DNA from: DATBQN01 sp963799925 | GTDB lineage: Bacteria > Acidobacteriota > Thermoanaerobaculia > Multivoradales > UBA5704 | Assembly: GCA_963799925.1 (NCBI GenBank) | Contig: CAWCYZ010000001.1 | Coordinates: forward strand, 558,001-622,000 | Direction of reading: 5' to 3' | DNA length: 64,000 nt | Shown here: positions 52,487-61,623 of the stretch, piece by piece | Position numbering within the stretch: position 1 is the stretch's first letter | How the letters are laid out: every line of letters starts with the position of its first letter | Translations under genes and position numbers: made by a program | The notes under the pieces: model-generated | Databases searched by the model: none | Told to the model about the DNA's origin: nothing | What the model saw: only the letters and a program-made list of their open reading frames with translations

Positions 52487-54198
52487 TCAGGCCTCCTCGT
52501 CGTCCCCCGCGACGCCGAAGAGCCGGCCGTCGGCGGCCCGCAGGTAGACGACCGGCGTGCCCCACTCCAGGTTGGATTCGGCGGCGAGGGCCTGGCGCAC
52601 CTCGCCGACGCAGGCGTCGACAGGGAGGCCGGCGGCGAGCGCCCGGTAGAACTTCTCGGCGAAGCGGCAGGCCGTGGCGTCCGTCACCTCGGACTGCATG
52701 GCGACCACCGCCGGCACCCCGTGCTGCACCAGGGCCTGGGCGGTGCCGGCGAAGGTGTCGTCGCGCGAGGCGCGGGCGCCGTTGCAGGCGTTGAGCACCG
52801 CCAGGCGTAGCGAGGGGTGATCCTGGAGGATATAGGCCAGGCTCTGCCCGGTGAGGGGAGCGCCCCGCCCGTCCTCCTCCTCGAAGACCAGCACGCCCTC
52901 GCCGCGCAGCTCGCTGAAGCCGCCGTGGCCGACGAAGTGCAGGACGTGGACCGGCCCGCCGCCCTGCAGCCGCCGCTCGAGGGCTTCGCGCGTCGGGCGC
53001 TCCAGCCGCTCGATCTCGATCCGGCCGCTCGCGAGGAGCGGCTCCAGGGCTTGCCCGAGCCGCCGCCACTCCTCGTCCGCCTCGGCCAGCTCCTGGTAGC
53101 CGCGCGGCGTCGAGATCACGGCCAGGACCTTGAGCGGCGGCTCGACCGCGAGCGTCTCGAGACGCTCGGCGAGCTCCAGGTAGCGCACCACCGGCGTGCG
53201 GGCGGAGAGGGCGAGGAAGCCGCGGCCCGCGGCGTCGTAGAGGTACTCCCAGGGCAGCCGCGCGAGCGCCGGGACGTCGTTGAGGCGCAAGCGGAGGCGC
53301 AGCCCGGGCCCGCCCTTGGAGCTCTCGAGACAGCCCTGGAAAGCCTTCAGGAGCTCGCCCTGGAAGACGGTGCGGAACAGCTCCTCGCCGATCGCCCGCG
53401 GATCGGCGCCCGCGTCCGCTCCGGCCGCGGGCCCGCCGCGCACCGGGTCGGTCGAGCCGAAGCGCAGGGGCTCGCCGCCGGCGAGAGCGGCGGGGAGAGC
53501 GAAGCGCGACGTCGCCTCGAAGCCGGCGGCGCTCCAGGCCTTGGCGCGATAGCCGTCGGCGGCCTGATCGATCCAGAGGTCGAAGTCGAGATAGCCCGGC
53601 GCGGCCGGCGGCGGCGGCCTCCGGGGCGCGCAGTCAGCGAACCCGCCAACGTCCCGGCGCCGCCGAGGGTCGCAAGGTAGGAGAGCGCCAGGGCGAGCTC
53701 GATCAGCCAGCGGCCGTTCCAGCACGAGCGGATCGCGGCGAGGTCGAAGCCCATCGCCTGGATGCATGCGGCGTCGTCGTCGGGGCAGACGCAGGCCGGC
53801 GACCGCGACCAGCCCACGATATAGGCGACGCTCTTGGTGTGCCCCGCGTAGTCGACGCGCACGACGAAGGGGAGGTAGAGCGCGAGGAGGAGGACCGCGG
53901 AGAGGCCGAACCCGGCGACAGCGGCGCGCCTGCGCCGCCGGCGGACGCCGGCCTCGGCGGCGCCGGCGAAGAGCATCCCCGCGCCGTGGGCGGCGAGACC
54001 GCCGGCGAGCGCCGAGAGCGGGATGAAGAAGGGCCGCAGGGCCCGCAGCTCGTCGGCGAGCAGCGTGCCCGCGAGCTGGCCCAGGATCCACCCCAGCGCC
54101 GCGCCGGTCAGGAAGATCCGGCGCCGGCGCCAGCGGCCGCGCTCCGCCGCCGGCGCCCTCGCCTCGTCAGCGCTTGTCGGGCTGGCAGTCCTTGGCAT
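52487..54198 (-). CDS. Membrane-anchored CHAT protease-like protein, frameshifted
   Basis: About 570 residues when joined. The N-terminal third has four membrane helices (FLTGAALGWILGQLAGTLL, FFIPLSALAGGLAAHGAGML, AAVAGFGLSAVLLLALYLPF, and WLIELALALSYLATLGGAGT) with a Cys-containing loop (ACVCPDDDAAC). A shift near 53625 leads to YLDFDLWIDQAADGYRAKA, then a CHAT domain with HFVGHGGF (His) and LAVLNACNGA (Cys), ending WGTPVVYLRAADGRLFG. The same chain holds membrane and protease parts, as no start codon is seen at the join. The start ATG 54198 overlaps the upstream gene's end; its ribosome site is poor. Confidence 0.75.
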
Positions 54199-55129
54199 CG
54201 TCGACATGGTGACAGTAGCTCTCCTCGAAGCGGCAGCAGAAGAAGCCGCTGCCGTTGACGAGGTCCAGCCTCTCCGAGCCGCCGGCCTGATCGAGGCCGG
54301 CATGGCGAGCCGTCACGGCGCCGGCCGGCGCGGGATATTCGATCGCTGCCTGGCCGCCGAGCGCGGCGCTGTAGGAGTACAGGCCGCGCAGGACCCGCTT
54401 CTGCGTGCCGTTGGTGCGGACGATGAGGGGCGCCGGCGGCGATCCCTTGACGAAACCCTGCGACCAGAAGCGGAACGTGGCACGCTGCGCCGGCGTGCTG
54501 CCGACCCAGAGGCTCACCTCGAGATCGTCCTTGTCGGCGAGGACGAAGAGGCGCTCGAGGATCTGCCCCACCCGTTGCAAGACCTGGTCGGAGCGCTCGG
54601 CCTCGGCTCCCGCGGCGGCGGCATCGGGGCTCGAGGGTGGAGCGAGCGGCGGCGGGTAGGCGCCCCCCAGGCTCGCGACGACCGCGACGGCCCGCGGGCC
54701 TCCGTACCCGACGGTCCTGACGCCCGGCGGCGCCTCCAGCTGGCCGCGGGCCTGCCGGAACCCCTCGGCCGCCCAGTCGCGCAGGGCGGCCAATCCCGGC
54801 TCCCCCATCTGGGCGATGGCGCGGTCGAGATCCCCCTCGGTGGCGTCGATCAGCGCCGCCACGGCGCGGGGGGAATGGAAGGGCCGCCCGCCCGGGCCCG
54901 CCACCGTGGGGAGAGCCGCCCGGCTCTGGTCGAACCGTCCCCTGACCGCCCCGACCTCCTTCGCGAGGCGCCCCGCGAGGCTCGATTGCCGCTTCCCGAT
55001 CTTGAAGCTGAACCCCAGCTGCAGGGCGCCGGCCGAGCCGGCCGCGAGGAGGAGGCCGGCCAGCAGGGCCGCCCCGGCGCGGCGCCGGCGCACCGGCGCC
55101 GCGAGACCATCCGATCTTCCTATCCGCAT
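54167..55129 (-). CDS. Hypothetical exported protein in the caspase-type operon
   Basis: 320 residues. A long, Arg-rich N-terminus precedes a hydrophobic signal/anchor (AGAALLAGLLLAAGSAGALQL). The rest is soluble, with VGAVRGRFDQSRAA and LERLFVLADKDDLEVSLWVGS helical/strand stretches. The Cys/His-rich end (GFFCCRFEESYCHHVDDAKDC) could bind metal or form disulfides. Not recognised. It lies between the C25-like protease gene (48-base gap) and the membrane CHAT gene (overlap), same strand. Confidence 0.55.
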   Translation of the reverse strand: MRIGRSDGLAAPVRRRRAGAALLAGLLLAAGSAGALQLGFSFKIGKRQSSLAGRLAKEVGAVRGRFDQSRAALPTVAGPGGRPFHSPRAVAALIDATEGDLDRAIAQMGEPGLAALRDWAAEGFRQARGQLEAPPGVRTVGYGGPRAVAVVASLGGAYPPPLAPPSSPDAAAAGAEAERSDQVLQRVGQILERLFVLADKDDLEVSLWVGSTPAQRATFRFWSQGFVKGSPPAPLIVRTNGTQKRVLRGLYSYSAALGGQAAIEYPAPAGAVTARHAGLDQAGGSERLDLVNGSGFFCCRFEESYCHHVDDAKDCQPDKR

Positions 55130-55177
55130 GTTGGACCTCCTTCTATGAGATGCCCGCCGGCCGCGGCGGGCACGGTT

Positions 55178-56623
55178 TCAAGCCTGATTCCCGCCGGCGA
55201 CCCGCACCGCGGGATCGCCGACGATCGTGTAGTTGCGGGCGTCGTGACTGGCGATCCAGAGGTCGGCGAGCGCCGCCTCGTCGGGCGTCTTGCCGAGATC
55301 GAGGGCTTCCCTCTCGGCCGCCAGGTCGGAGGCGAGCTCGGCGTAGCGCTGGTTGAAGAGATCCATCGCCCAACCCACCGGCTGGCCCGCGAGGAGGCGG
55401 CGCAAGGCGCTGTCGAAGGTGCCGACCTGCGGCCCGGCGCCGGCCCACGCGATGGAGAAGCCCCAGGCGCGATCCACGTGGCCGACGACCGCCAGGGCTC
55501 CGCCCCGCGGGTGGCTGAGCAGCCGCTGCGGCAGGCGGCCGAGAAAGGCCGCGGGCGAGAGGGCCCGGCGCTCGGCCCCCTCGCCGAGCTCGTCCCAGCG
55601 CGGCGTGCCGGCGCCGAAGCAGGCGAAGCAGAAGGCGACGAGACCCGCCACGCGGGCCTCGTCGCCCACGTCCTCGGCCGCGAAGTAGTGCCCGCGATCG
55701 ATACCGCCGCCGGCGGCCGGTCCGGGCCAGTCCTGGCAGACGAGGGCCCCCTGCTGGTCGCGCTGTTGCGGGTCGCCGCAGGGGAAGCCCAGGCCGTGGC
55801 AGGCGGTGAAGAGGAAGGCCGGGGCCTCGGCGCCGAGCAGCTCGCCGAGCCGGGCCCGCGTCGCCTCCTCGCCGAGCGCGGTCTCGACGGTCCAGCCGGG
55901 CTGCTCTCTCAGCGCCCGTTCCGCCATCGGCTGCACCAGGTGCGTGCGGGTCATCCCGGTCGCGCGGTCCCCGGCATTGGCGGGGGCGAAGAAGGCGGCC
56001 CGCCGGCGCCCTTCGACCGGAGTGGTCTCGGCCGCGACCACGCTCTCGGCGTAGCGGTGGTAGCCCTCGAGGCTGTCGAAGCACAGGCGGCCGACGGCGT
56101 ACTGGACGTCGAGCTGGTACTGGAACGAGAAGGGGATGGCCTCCGGATCGCCGACGAGGAGGAGGTAGTACGGCATCCTTTCCGGGTCGGCCGGCCCCGG
56201 TCCCGCGCCATGCCGGGCGAGAAAGGAGACCTTGGACTCCCCCTCGCGATAGCCGTCCTCGCCGGCGAGCTCCCGGAAGCGGCCGGCCGCCTGGGCCCGT
56301 CGCAGATCGAGCAGCGGCGCCAGCGCCTCGCGGAGCGCGGCGCTCTCCTGTCCCCGGGGAAAGATCACTCCCCAGCCGGCCTCGTCGAGCTTGCACGGGT
56401 CGAGGCCCTCGCGCAGGCCCCGCACCGGCTTGCCTTCGCCGCGCCGCACCCAGGCCTGGAGCTCGCGCGCCCGCGCCCAATCGACGCTGCCGCCGCGCGC
56501 GACGTCGGCGAACCGCCGCCGCGGCGCGGGCGGCAGGAGATAGCCGCCGGTCCGGCCGTCGATGCCGTTGAAGCAGAGGAGCGGCTCCTCGGCGAGCGCA
56601 CGGCTGGATTCCGCGGTGGACAT
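55178..56623 (-). CDS. Caspase-fold peptidase-like protein (C25-like)
   Basis: 481 residues, no signal peptide. The clan CD arrangement is visible: YYLLLVGDPEAIPFSFQYQL and YAVGRLCFDSLEGYHRY (first part of the fold), FLFTACHGLGFPCGD with the candidate catalytic His276, and VAFCFACFGAGTP with candidate Cys335 after a hydrophobic strand. The GDP-x-IP and YAVGR segments resemble gingipain-type C25 peptidases. The end NYTIVGDPAVRV is also family-like. It is the promoter-proximal gene of the minus-strand operon; AAAGGGG lies just before ATG 56623. Confidence 0.72.
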   Translation of the reverse strand: MSTAESSRALAEEPLLCFNGIDGRTGGYLLPPAPRRRFADVARGGSVDWARARELQAWVRRGEGKPVRGLREGLDPCKLDEAGWGVIFPRGQESAALREALAPLLDLRRAQAAGRFRELAGEDGYREGESKVSFLARHGAGPGPADPERMPYYLLLVGDPEAIPFSFQYQLDVQYAVGRLCFDSLEGYHRYAESVVAAETTPVEGRRRAAFFAPANAGDRATGMTRTHLVQPMAERALREQPGWTVETALGEEATRARLGELLGAEAPAFLFTACHGLGFPCGDPQQRDQQGALVCQDWPGPAAGGGIDRGHYFAAEDVGDEARVAGLVAFCFACFGAGTPRWDELGEGAERRALSPAAFLGRLPQRLLSHPRGGALAVVGHVDRAWGFSIAWAGAGPQVGTFDSALRRLLAGQPVGWAMDLFNQRYAELASDLAAEREALDLGKTPDEAALADLWIASHDARNYTIVGDPAVRVAGGNQA

Positions 56624-56742
56624 CGAGCACCCCTTTCAACGACCTGTAGATCCGCGCCGCGCGCCGGCGGTTTAGTGCACGTCGCTGCAACGAGCTCGGC
56701 GAGGCGCTAACCCGCCGCGATGCGCCGCGGATCTATCCCGGC

Positions 56743-56787
56743 CGAGCGACAGAGCCCATGACCGGCGCCGGCGTCCTCTGTCGCTCG
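56743..56787. promoter_or_regulatory. 12-bp perfect inverted repeat in divergent promoter region
   Basis: CGAGCGACAGAG (56743-56754) and CTCTGTCGCTCG (56776-56787) flank 21 bases. The element lies between the C25-like gene (start 56623, minus) and the secreted-protein gene (start 56885, plus), about 120 and 100 bases from each. It could be an operator for both, or a terminator-like hairpin. Confidence 0.5.
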
Positions 56788-56834
56788 ATGAATCGTGCTC
56801 GGAAGGGGAGATCGATTTCATGAACGGTCCGACA

Positions 56835-56859
56835 TATCCGAAAACTCGACTTTCGGATA
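56835..56859 (+). promoter_or_regulatory. Hairpin in 5' leader
   Basis: TATCCGAAA and TTTCGGATA form a nine-base perfect stem around a seven-base loop, 25 bases before ATG 56885. It sits just upstream of a purine-rich ribosome site (AAAGGAAAGGAAAA). The leader is AT-rich compared with its surroundings. A stability or translation control element is likely. Confidence 0.55.
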
Positions 56860-56884
56860 CGAAACGAAAGGAAAGGAAAAGCCG

Positions 56885-57589
56885 ATGAGACACTTCCGCG
56901 CTTTGATCCTCGCCACGCTCCTCGTCCCCTGCGCCGCCCAGACCGCGGCCGCCGTCTGCACGCCGTTCCTCGAGTACATCGACCTCGGGGCCGGCGGCGG
57001 AACGATCGCCACCAACTCGGCCGTCTACCCGCCGACGCAGAGCAATCCGGTCATCAACACGCCGTACAACCCGACCTGCAACGCCGCGCTCTGGCGGGCG
57101 GTCGTGGCGCAGGTGAACGTCCCGGTGGGCTGCAGCGGCGTCGCCGTCTGGGTGCAGTACGACGGCGATCCCCAAGGCTTCACCCTCGACGTCGCCGACT
57201 CGGATACCGACAACGGCTACGGCGGCGACAGCGGCTCGACGCCCATGGGCCAGAATGCCGAGCTGCAGATCCTCAACAACATCCTCTCGGTGTTCACCGC
57301 CGCCTCGGTCCCGACCGGTGTCGACCAGATCGCCACCCAGCAGCTCCAGCTCAAGGACGGCGCCGTCGACGTCGTGGTCAAGGACCAGTTCGTGAGCTGG
57401 GGCCAGCCCTATGGCTTCGCCCAGACGCCCAACCTCAAGCAGCTCTTCTTCCTCCCCGCCAACCCGACCAGCCCCGACAACCGCACGATCTACGTCGGCC
57501 TCAACCGGGTCGTCTTGCCGATCAACGGGCAGGACACCGCCCGCAACGGCTGCGGCGCCCGCCGCGCCATCCTCGTCCTCGTGCCGTAG
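56885..57589 (+). CDS. Hypothetical secreted protein
   Basis: 234 residues. A signal peptide (ALILATLLVPCAAQTAAA) precedes an Asn/Thr/Gly-rich chain with four Cys after the signal (AAVCTPFLEY, NPTCNAALW, PVGCSGVAVW, NGCGARRAILV), probably two disulfides. TLDVADSDTDNGYGGDSGST is acidic and could bind calcium. The family is not recognised. It is a single gene with a structured leader, read divergently from the C25-like operon. Confidence 0.62.
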   Translation: MRHFRALILATLLVPCAAQTAAAVCTPFLEYIDLGAGGGTIATNSAVYPPTQSNPVINTPYNPTCNAALWRAVVAQVNVPVGCSGVAVWVQYDGDPQGFTLDVADSDTDNGYGGDSGSTPMGQNAELQILNNILSVFTAASVPTGVDQIATQQLQLKDGAVDVVVKDQFVSWGQPYGFAQTPNLKQLFFLPANPTSPDNRTIYVGLNRVVLPINGQDTARNGCGARRAILVLVP

Positions 57590-57718
57590 CACCAGACGCA
57601 TACCCGCGGCGCGCGGCCGGAGCCCACGCGGGCCCGGCCGAGCGCCGCCGATCGCGCCGCGCGCATTCCGGCCTAAGATGCCGCCGGGCGCGGCCCGCCG
57701 CCGCGCCGGGAGGGGAGC

Positions 57719-59418
57719 GTGGCATCCGTCTACAAGCCGCCGTGTGACGAGGGGGTGATCCGCGGCGCGCCGTGCGCTCCGGCGGGGACGGCGCGCTCCG
57801 CCGCCGGCAGCGGCCATTGGGTGCTCGCGGCGGCGATCCTCGGCTCGAGCCTCGCGTTCGTCGACGGCACGGCGGTCAACGTCGCCCTCCCCGCTCTGCA
57901 GCGCGACCTCGGCGCCTCGGCGACCGGCGTGCAGTGGGTCGTCGAGGCCTACGCCCTGCTCTTGGCCGGCCTGCTCCTCGCCGGCGGCGCCGCCGGCGAC
58001 CGGTTCGGCCGGCGGAAGGTCTTCGCCGTCGGCGTCGCCGGCTTCGCCGCCGCCTCGGCCGCCTGCGGCCTCGCTCCCGGCCTCTCGACGCTCGTCGCCG
58101 CCCGCGCCCTCCAGGGGGCGGCGGCGGCGCTCCTCGTGCCGGGGAGCCTCGCCCTCATCTCCTCGGCCTTCGGCGAGGCCGAGCGCGGCCGGGCGATCGG
58201 CACCTGGTCGGGGGCGACGGCGCTCACCGCCGCGCTGGGGCCGGTCCTCGGCGGCTGGCTGGTCGATCACGGCGGGTGGCGCTGGGTCTTCTTCCTCAAC
58301 CTCCCGGCCGCCGCCGCGGTCCTCGCCATCACCTTGACCCGCGTGCCGGAGAGCCGCGACCCCGACGCCCGCGGGCTCGACTGGCCCGGGGCGCTCCTCG
58401 CGACCCTCGCTCTCGCCGGCCTCACCTTCGGCCTCCTCGAGTCGGCCCACCGCGGCTTCGCCGATCCCGCCGTCGCCGGGTCGCTCGCCGCGGGCGCCGC
58501 CGCCCTCGCCGGCTTCCTCTTCGTCGAGGGGCGGCATGGAACGCCGGCCGCCGATGATGCCGCTGGCGCTCTTTCGCTCCCGCGACTTCGCCGGCGCCAA
58601 CCTGCTGACCTTCTTCCTCTATGCCGCGATGGGCGGAGCGCTCTTCTTCCTCCCCTTCGACCTCGTCCAGGTCCAGGGCTACTCGGCGACCGCGGCGGGC
58701 GCCGCGCTGCTGCCGATGATCCTTCTGCTCTTCCTCCTCTCCCGCTGGTCCGGCGGCTTGACCGCCCGCTTCGGCGCCCGGCCGCCGCTTGATCGTGGGA
58801 CCGCTCGTCGCCGCCGCCGGCTTCTCGCTCCTCGCCTGGCTGGGCACCCGGCCGGGCGCGTACTGGACGACGTTCTTCCCCGGCATCGCGGTCCTCGGCC
58901 TGGGGATGTCGATCGCCGTGGCGCCGCTCACCACCGCGGTCATGGGCGCCGTCGACAGCCGCCGCGCCGGCATCGCCTCCGGCGTCAACAACGCGGTGTC
59001 GCGGGTCGCCTCGCTCGTCGCCGTCGCCGCCTTCGGCCTCGCCCTGGCCGCCGTCTTCGACGCCGGCCTCGAGGGCCGGCTCGCCACGCTCGCCCTGCCG
59101 CCCGCGGCGCGCGCCGCCATCGCCGCCCAGCGCGCCCTCCTCGCCGCCGCCCGGCCGCCGGCCGGGCTCGACCCGGCGACGGCGCGGGCCGTCGCGGATG
59201 CCATCGCCGGCGCCTTCCGCGACGGCTTCCGGCGGACGATGGAGATCGCCGCCGCCCTGGCGGTGGCGAGCGCCGCGAGCGCGGCGGTGTTGATCGAGCG
59301 GCGAAAGAGGCGCGGCCCGCTGATGCCGAGCGGGCCGGCCGGGCCTCCTTTCGCGTCTCTGGTATCGTTGAACCCGGCCCGTCCCGCGGGCCCGGCATGG
59401 GAGGGAACCAACCTTTGA
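57719..59418 (+). CDS. MFS drug-efflux-type transporter (DHA2), frameshifted
   Basis: About 560 residues when joined; 14-helix DHA2 (EmrB/QacA) pattern. Seen: LGSSLAFVDGTAVNVALPAL (motif D1), GDRFGRRKVFAVGV (motif A), ALQGAAAALLVPGSLALI (motif B), GPVLGGWLVDHGGWRWVFFL (motif C). Shifts near 58545 and 58790 carry it through three frames; the last part runs from LIVGPLVAAAGFSLLAWLG to the stop overlapping the transketolase TTG start. GGGAGGGGAGC precedes GTG 57719. Substrate unknown. Confidence 0.88.
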
Positions 59419-61436
59419 GCACCGCAGCCCCATCGGTCATCAAGTCCATCGAAGAGCTCGCCGTCGACACCCTCCGCACCCTGGCGATCGACGCCGTCCA
59501 GAAGGCCGACTCCGGCCATCCCGGCCTGCCGCTCGGCGCCGCGCCCATGGCCTACGTCCTCTGGCAGCGCTTCCTGAAGCACAACCCGAAGGACCCCCAC
59601 TGGCCCGACCGCGACCGCTTCGTGCTCTCCGCCGGCCACGGCTCGATGCTCCTCTACTGCCTGCTCTACCTGACCGGCTACGACCTGTCGATGGACGACT
59701 TGAAGTCCTTCCGGCAATGGGGCAGCCGCACGCCGGGCCATCCCGAGTACCGGATGACGCCGGGGGTCGAGGCGACCACCGGGCCGCTCGGCCAGGGGAC
59801 GACCAACGCCGTCGGGATGGCGATCGCCGAGCGCATGCTCGCCCACCGCTTCAACCGGCCGGAGCACGAGATCGTCAACCACCGCACCTACTCCCTGGTC
59901 TCGGACGGCGACCTGATGGAGGGGGTCTCGGGCGAGGCGTCGTCGCTCGCCGGGCACCTCGGCCTCGGCAAGCTGACCTTCCTCTACGACGCCAACGAGG
60001 TGAGCCTCGACGGCCCGACCTCGGTCACCTTCACCGAGGACGTCGGCCGGCGCTACGAGGCCTACGGCTGGCAGGTGCTCCACGTCTTGAACGGCAATAC
60101 CGACCTGGCGGCGATCGACAACGCCATCCGCGCCACCCAGGCCGAGCAGAACAAGCCTTCGATCATCGTCATCCACACGACGATCGGCTACGGCTCGCCC
60201 AACAAGGGCGGCACCTCGGAGGCGCACGGCAGCCCGCTGGGGGTCGACGAGGTCAAGCGCACCAAGAAGGCGCTCGGCTGGGAATGGGAGGAGCCGTTCC
60301 ACGTCCCCGACGAGGCGCTCGCCCACCTGCGCGGCGCCGTCGACCGCGGCGGCGAGGCCGAGGCCGACTGGCAGGAGCGCTTCGCCGCCTACGCGAAGAA
60401 GTTCCCCGACCTGGCGACCGAGTGGAAGCAGGCGATGGGGCTCGAGCTCCCCGCCGGCTGGGACGCGGAGCTGCCGAGCTGGAAGGCGGGCGAGAAGGAG
60501 TCCACCCGCGTCGCCGGCGGCAAGGCGATGAACGCCATCGCCGCCAAGGTCTTCTGGCTGGCCGGCGGCGACGCCGACCTCTCGACCTCGACCAACACCA
60601 GCCTCAAGGACTTCGGCACTTTCGACGGCGCCACCGGCGAGGGGCGCAACTTCCACTTCGGCGTCCGCGAGCACGCCATGGCCGGCATCGCCAACGGCAT
60701 GGCGTACCACGGCGGGGTGCGGCCGTTCGTCGCCACCTTCTTCACCTTCTCGGACTACATGAAGCCGTCGGTGCGCCTGGCGGCGCTCTCGGAGCTGCCG
60801 GTCCTCTTCGTCTGGACCCACGACTCGATCGGCCTCGGCGAGGATGGGCCGACCCACCAGCCGATCGAGCACCTGGCGGCGCTGCGCGCCCTGCCCGGCA
60901 TGACCGTGATCCGCCCCGGCGACGCCAACGAGGCGGTCGAGGCCTGGCGCTTCGCCATGCGGTACCAGGACGGCCCCATCGGCTTCGTCATGTCGCGCCA
61001 GAAGCTGCCGGTCGTCGACCGCGCCAAGTACGCGCCGGCCTCCGGCCTCGCCCAGGGCGCCTACGTCCTCGCCGAGGCCGGGAGCGGCGCGCCGCGGCTG
61101 ATCCTCATCGCCACCGGCTCGGAGGTGGGGCTCGCCATGGCGGCGCGCGAGGCTCTCGAAGGCGAAGGGATCGCGACGCGGGTGGTCTCCATGCCGTCGT
61201 GGGAGATCTTCGCGCGGCAGCCGCGGGAGGTGCGCGACGCGGTGCTGCCGCCGGCCGTCACCGCGCGGGTATCGATCGAGGCCGCCTCGACCTTCGGCTG
61301 GGAGCGCTGGGTGGGCGATCGGGGCGCCATCATCGGCCTCGAGCGCTTCGGCGCCTCGGCGCCGGGCGAGACGGTGCTCAAGGAGCTCGGTTTCAACGTC
61401 GACAACGTCGTCGCCAGGGCCAAGGCCCTGCTATGA
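59415..61436 (+). CDS. tkt: Transketolase
   Basis: 673 residues from TTG 59415, whose TGA overlap with the exporter stop suggests coupling. Thiamine-diphosphate enzyme of the pentose phosphate pathway. KADSGHPGLPLGAAPMAYVL (start), SAGHGSMLLYCLLYLTGYDL, TGPLGQG, LVSDGDLMEGVSGEASSLAG with an N-containing YDANEVSLDG cofactor motif, and the pyrimidine-domain GVREHAMAGIANGMAYHGG and GLGEDGPTHQPIEHLAALR are all present. Length and order are normal. It leads a sugar operon with transaldolase and phosphoketolase. Confidence 0.97.
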   Translation: MSTAAPSVIKSIEELAVDTLRTLAIDAVQKADSGHPGLPLGAAPMAYVLWQRFLKHNPKDPHWPDRDRFVLSAGHGSMLLYCLLYLTGYDLSMDDLKSFRQWGSRTPGHPEYRMTPGVEATTGPLGQGTTNAVGMAIAERMLAHRFNRPEHEIVNHRTYSLVSDGDLMEGVSGEASSLAGHLGLGKLTFLYDANEVSLDGPTSVTFTEDVGRRYEAYGWQVLHVLNGNTDLAAIDNAIRATQAEQNKPSIIVIHTTIGYGSPNKGGTSEAHGSPLGVDEVKRTKKALGWEWEEPFHVPDEALAHLRGAVDRGGEAEADWQERFAAYAKKFPDLATEWKQAMGLELPAGWDAELPSWKAGEKESTRVAGGKAMNAIAAKVFWLAGGDADLSTSTNTSLKDFGTFDGATGEGRNFHFGVREHAMAGIANGMAYHGGVRPFVATFFTFSDYMKPSVRLAALSELPVLFVWTHDSIGLGEDGPTHQPIEHLAALRALPGMTVIRPGDANEAVEAWRFAMRYQDGPIGFVMSRQKLPVVDRAKYAPASGLAQGAYVLAEAGSGAPRLILIATGSEVGLAMAAREALEGEGIATRVVSMPSWEIFARQPREVRDAVLPPAVTARVSIEAASTFGWERWVGDRGAIIGLERFGASAPGETVLKELGFNVDNVVARAKALL

Positions 61437-61473
61437 GACATACGATCGAGGATCGCAGGTCGGTGGTGCCCTA

Positions 61474-61562
61474 GTAGGGGCGGAGCTTGTCGCCGCACCC
61501 GCAGCAGGCCACGGAATCTGGCTACGTTCACCGGACCAGGGCGGAACAAGCTCCGCCCCTAC
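61474..61562. repeat. Palindromic repeat element (MITE/REP-like)
   Basis: GTAGGGGCGGAGCTTGT (61474-61490) and its exact complement (61546-61562) bound an 89-base element between transketolase and transaldolase. GTAGGGGCGG...-type palindromes are widespread dispersed repeats in bacteria. It has no coding potential. Confidence 0.75.
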
Positions 61563-61623
61563 CCAAAACACATCAGGTGCGATGGTCGACCGACTGACCG
61601 GCGGACGGCATGAGGAGCGTGCC

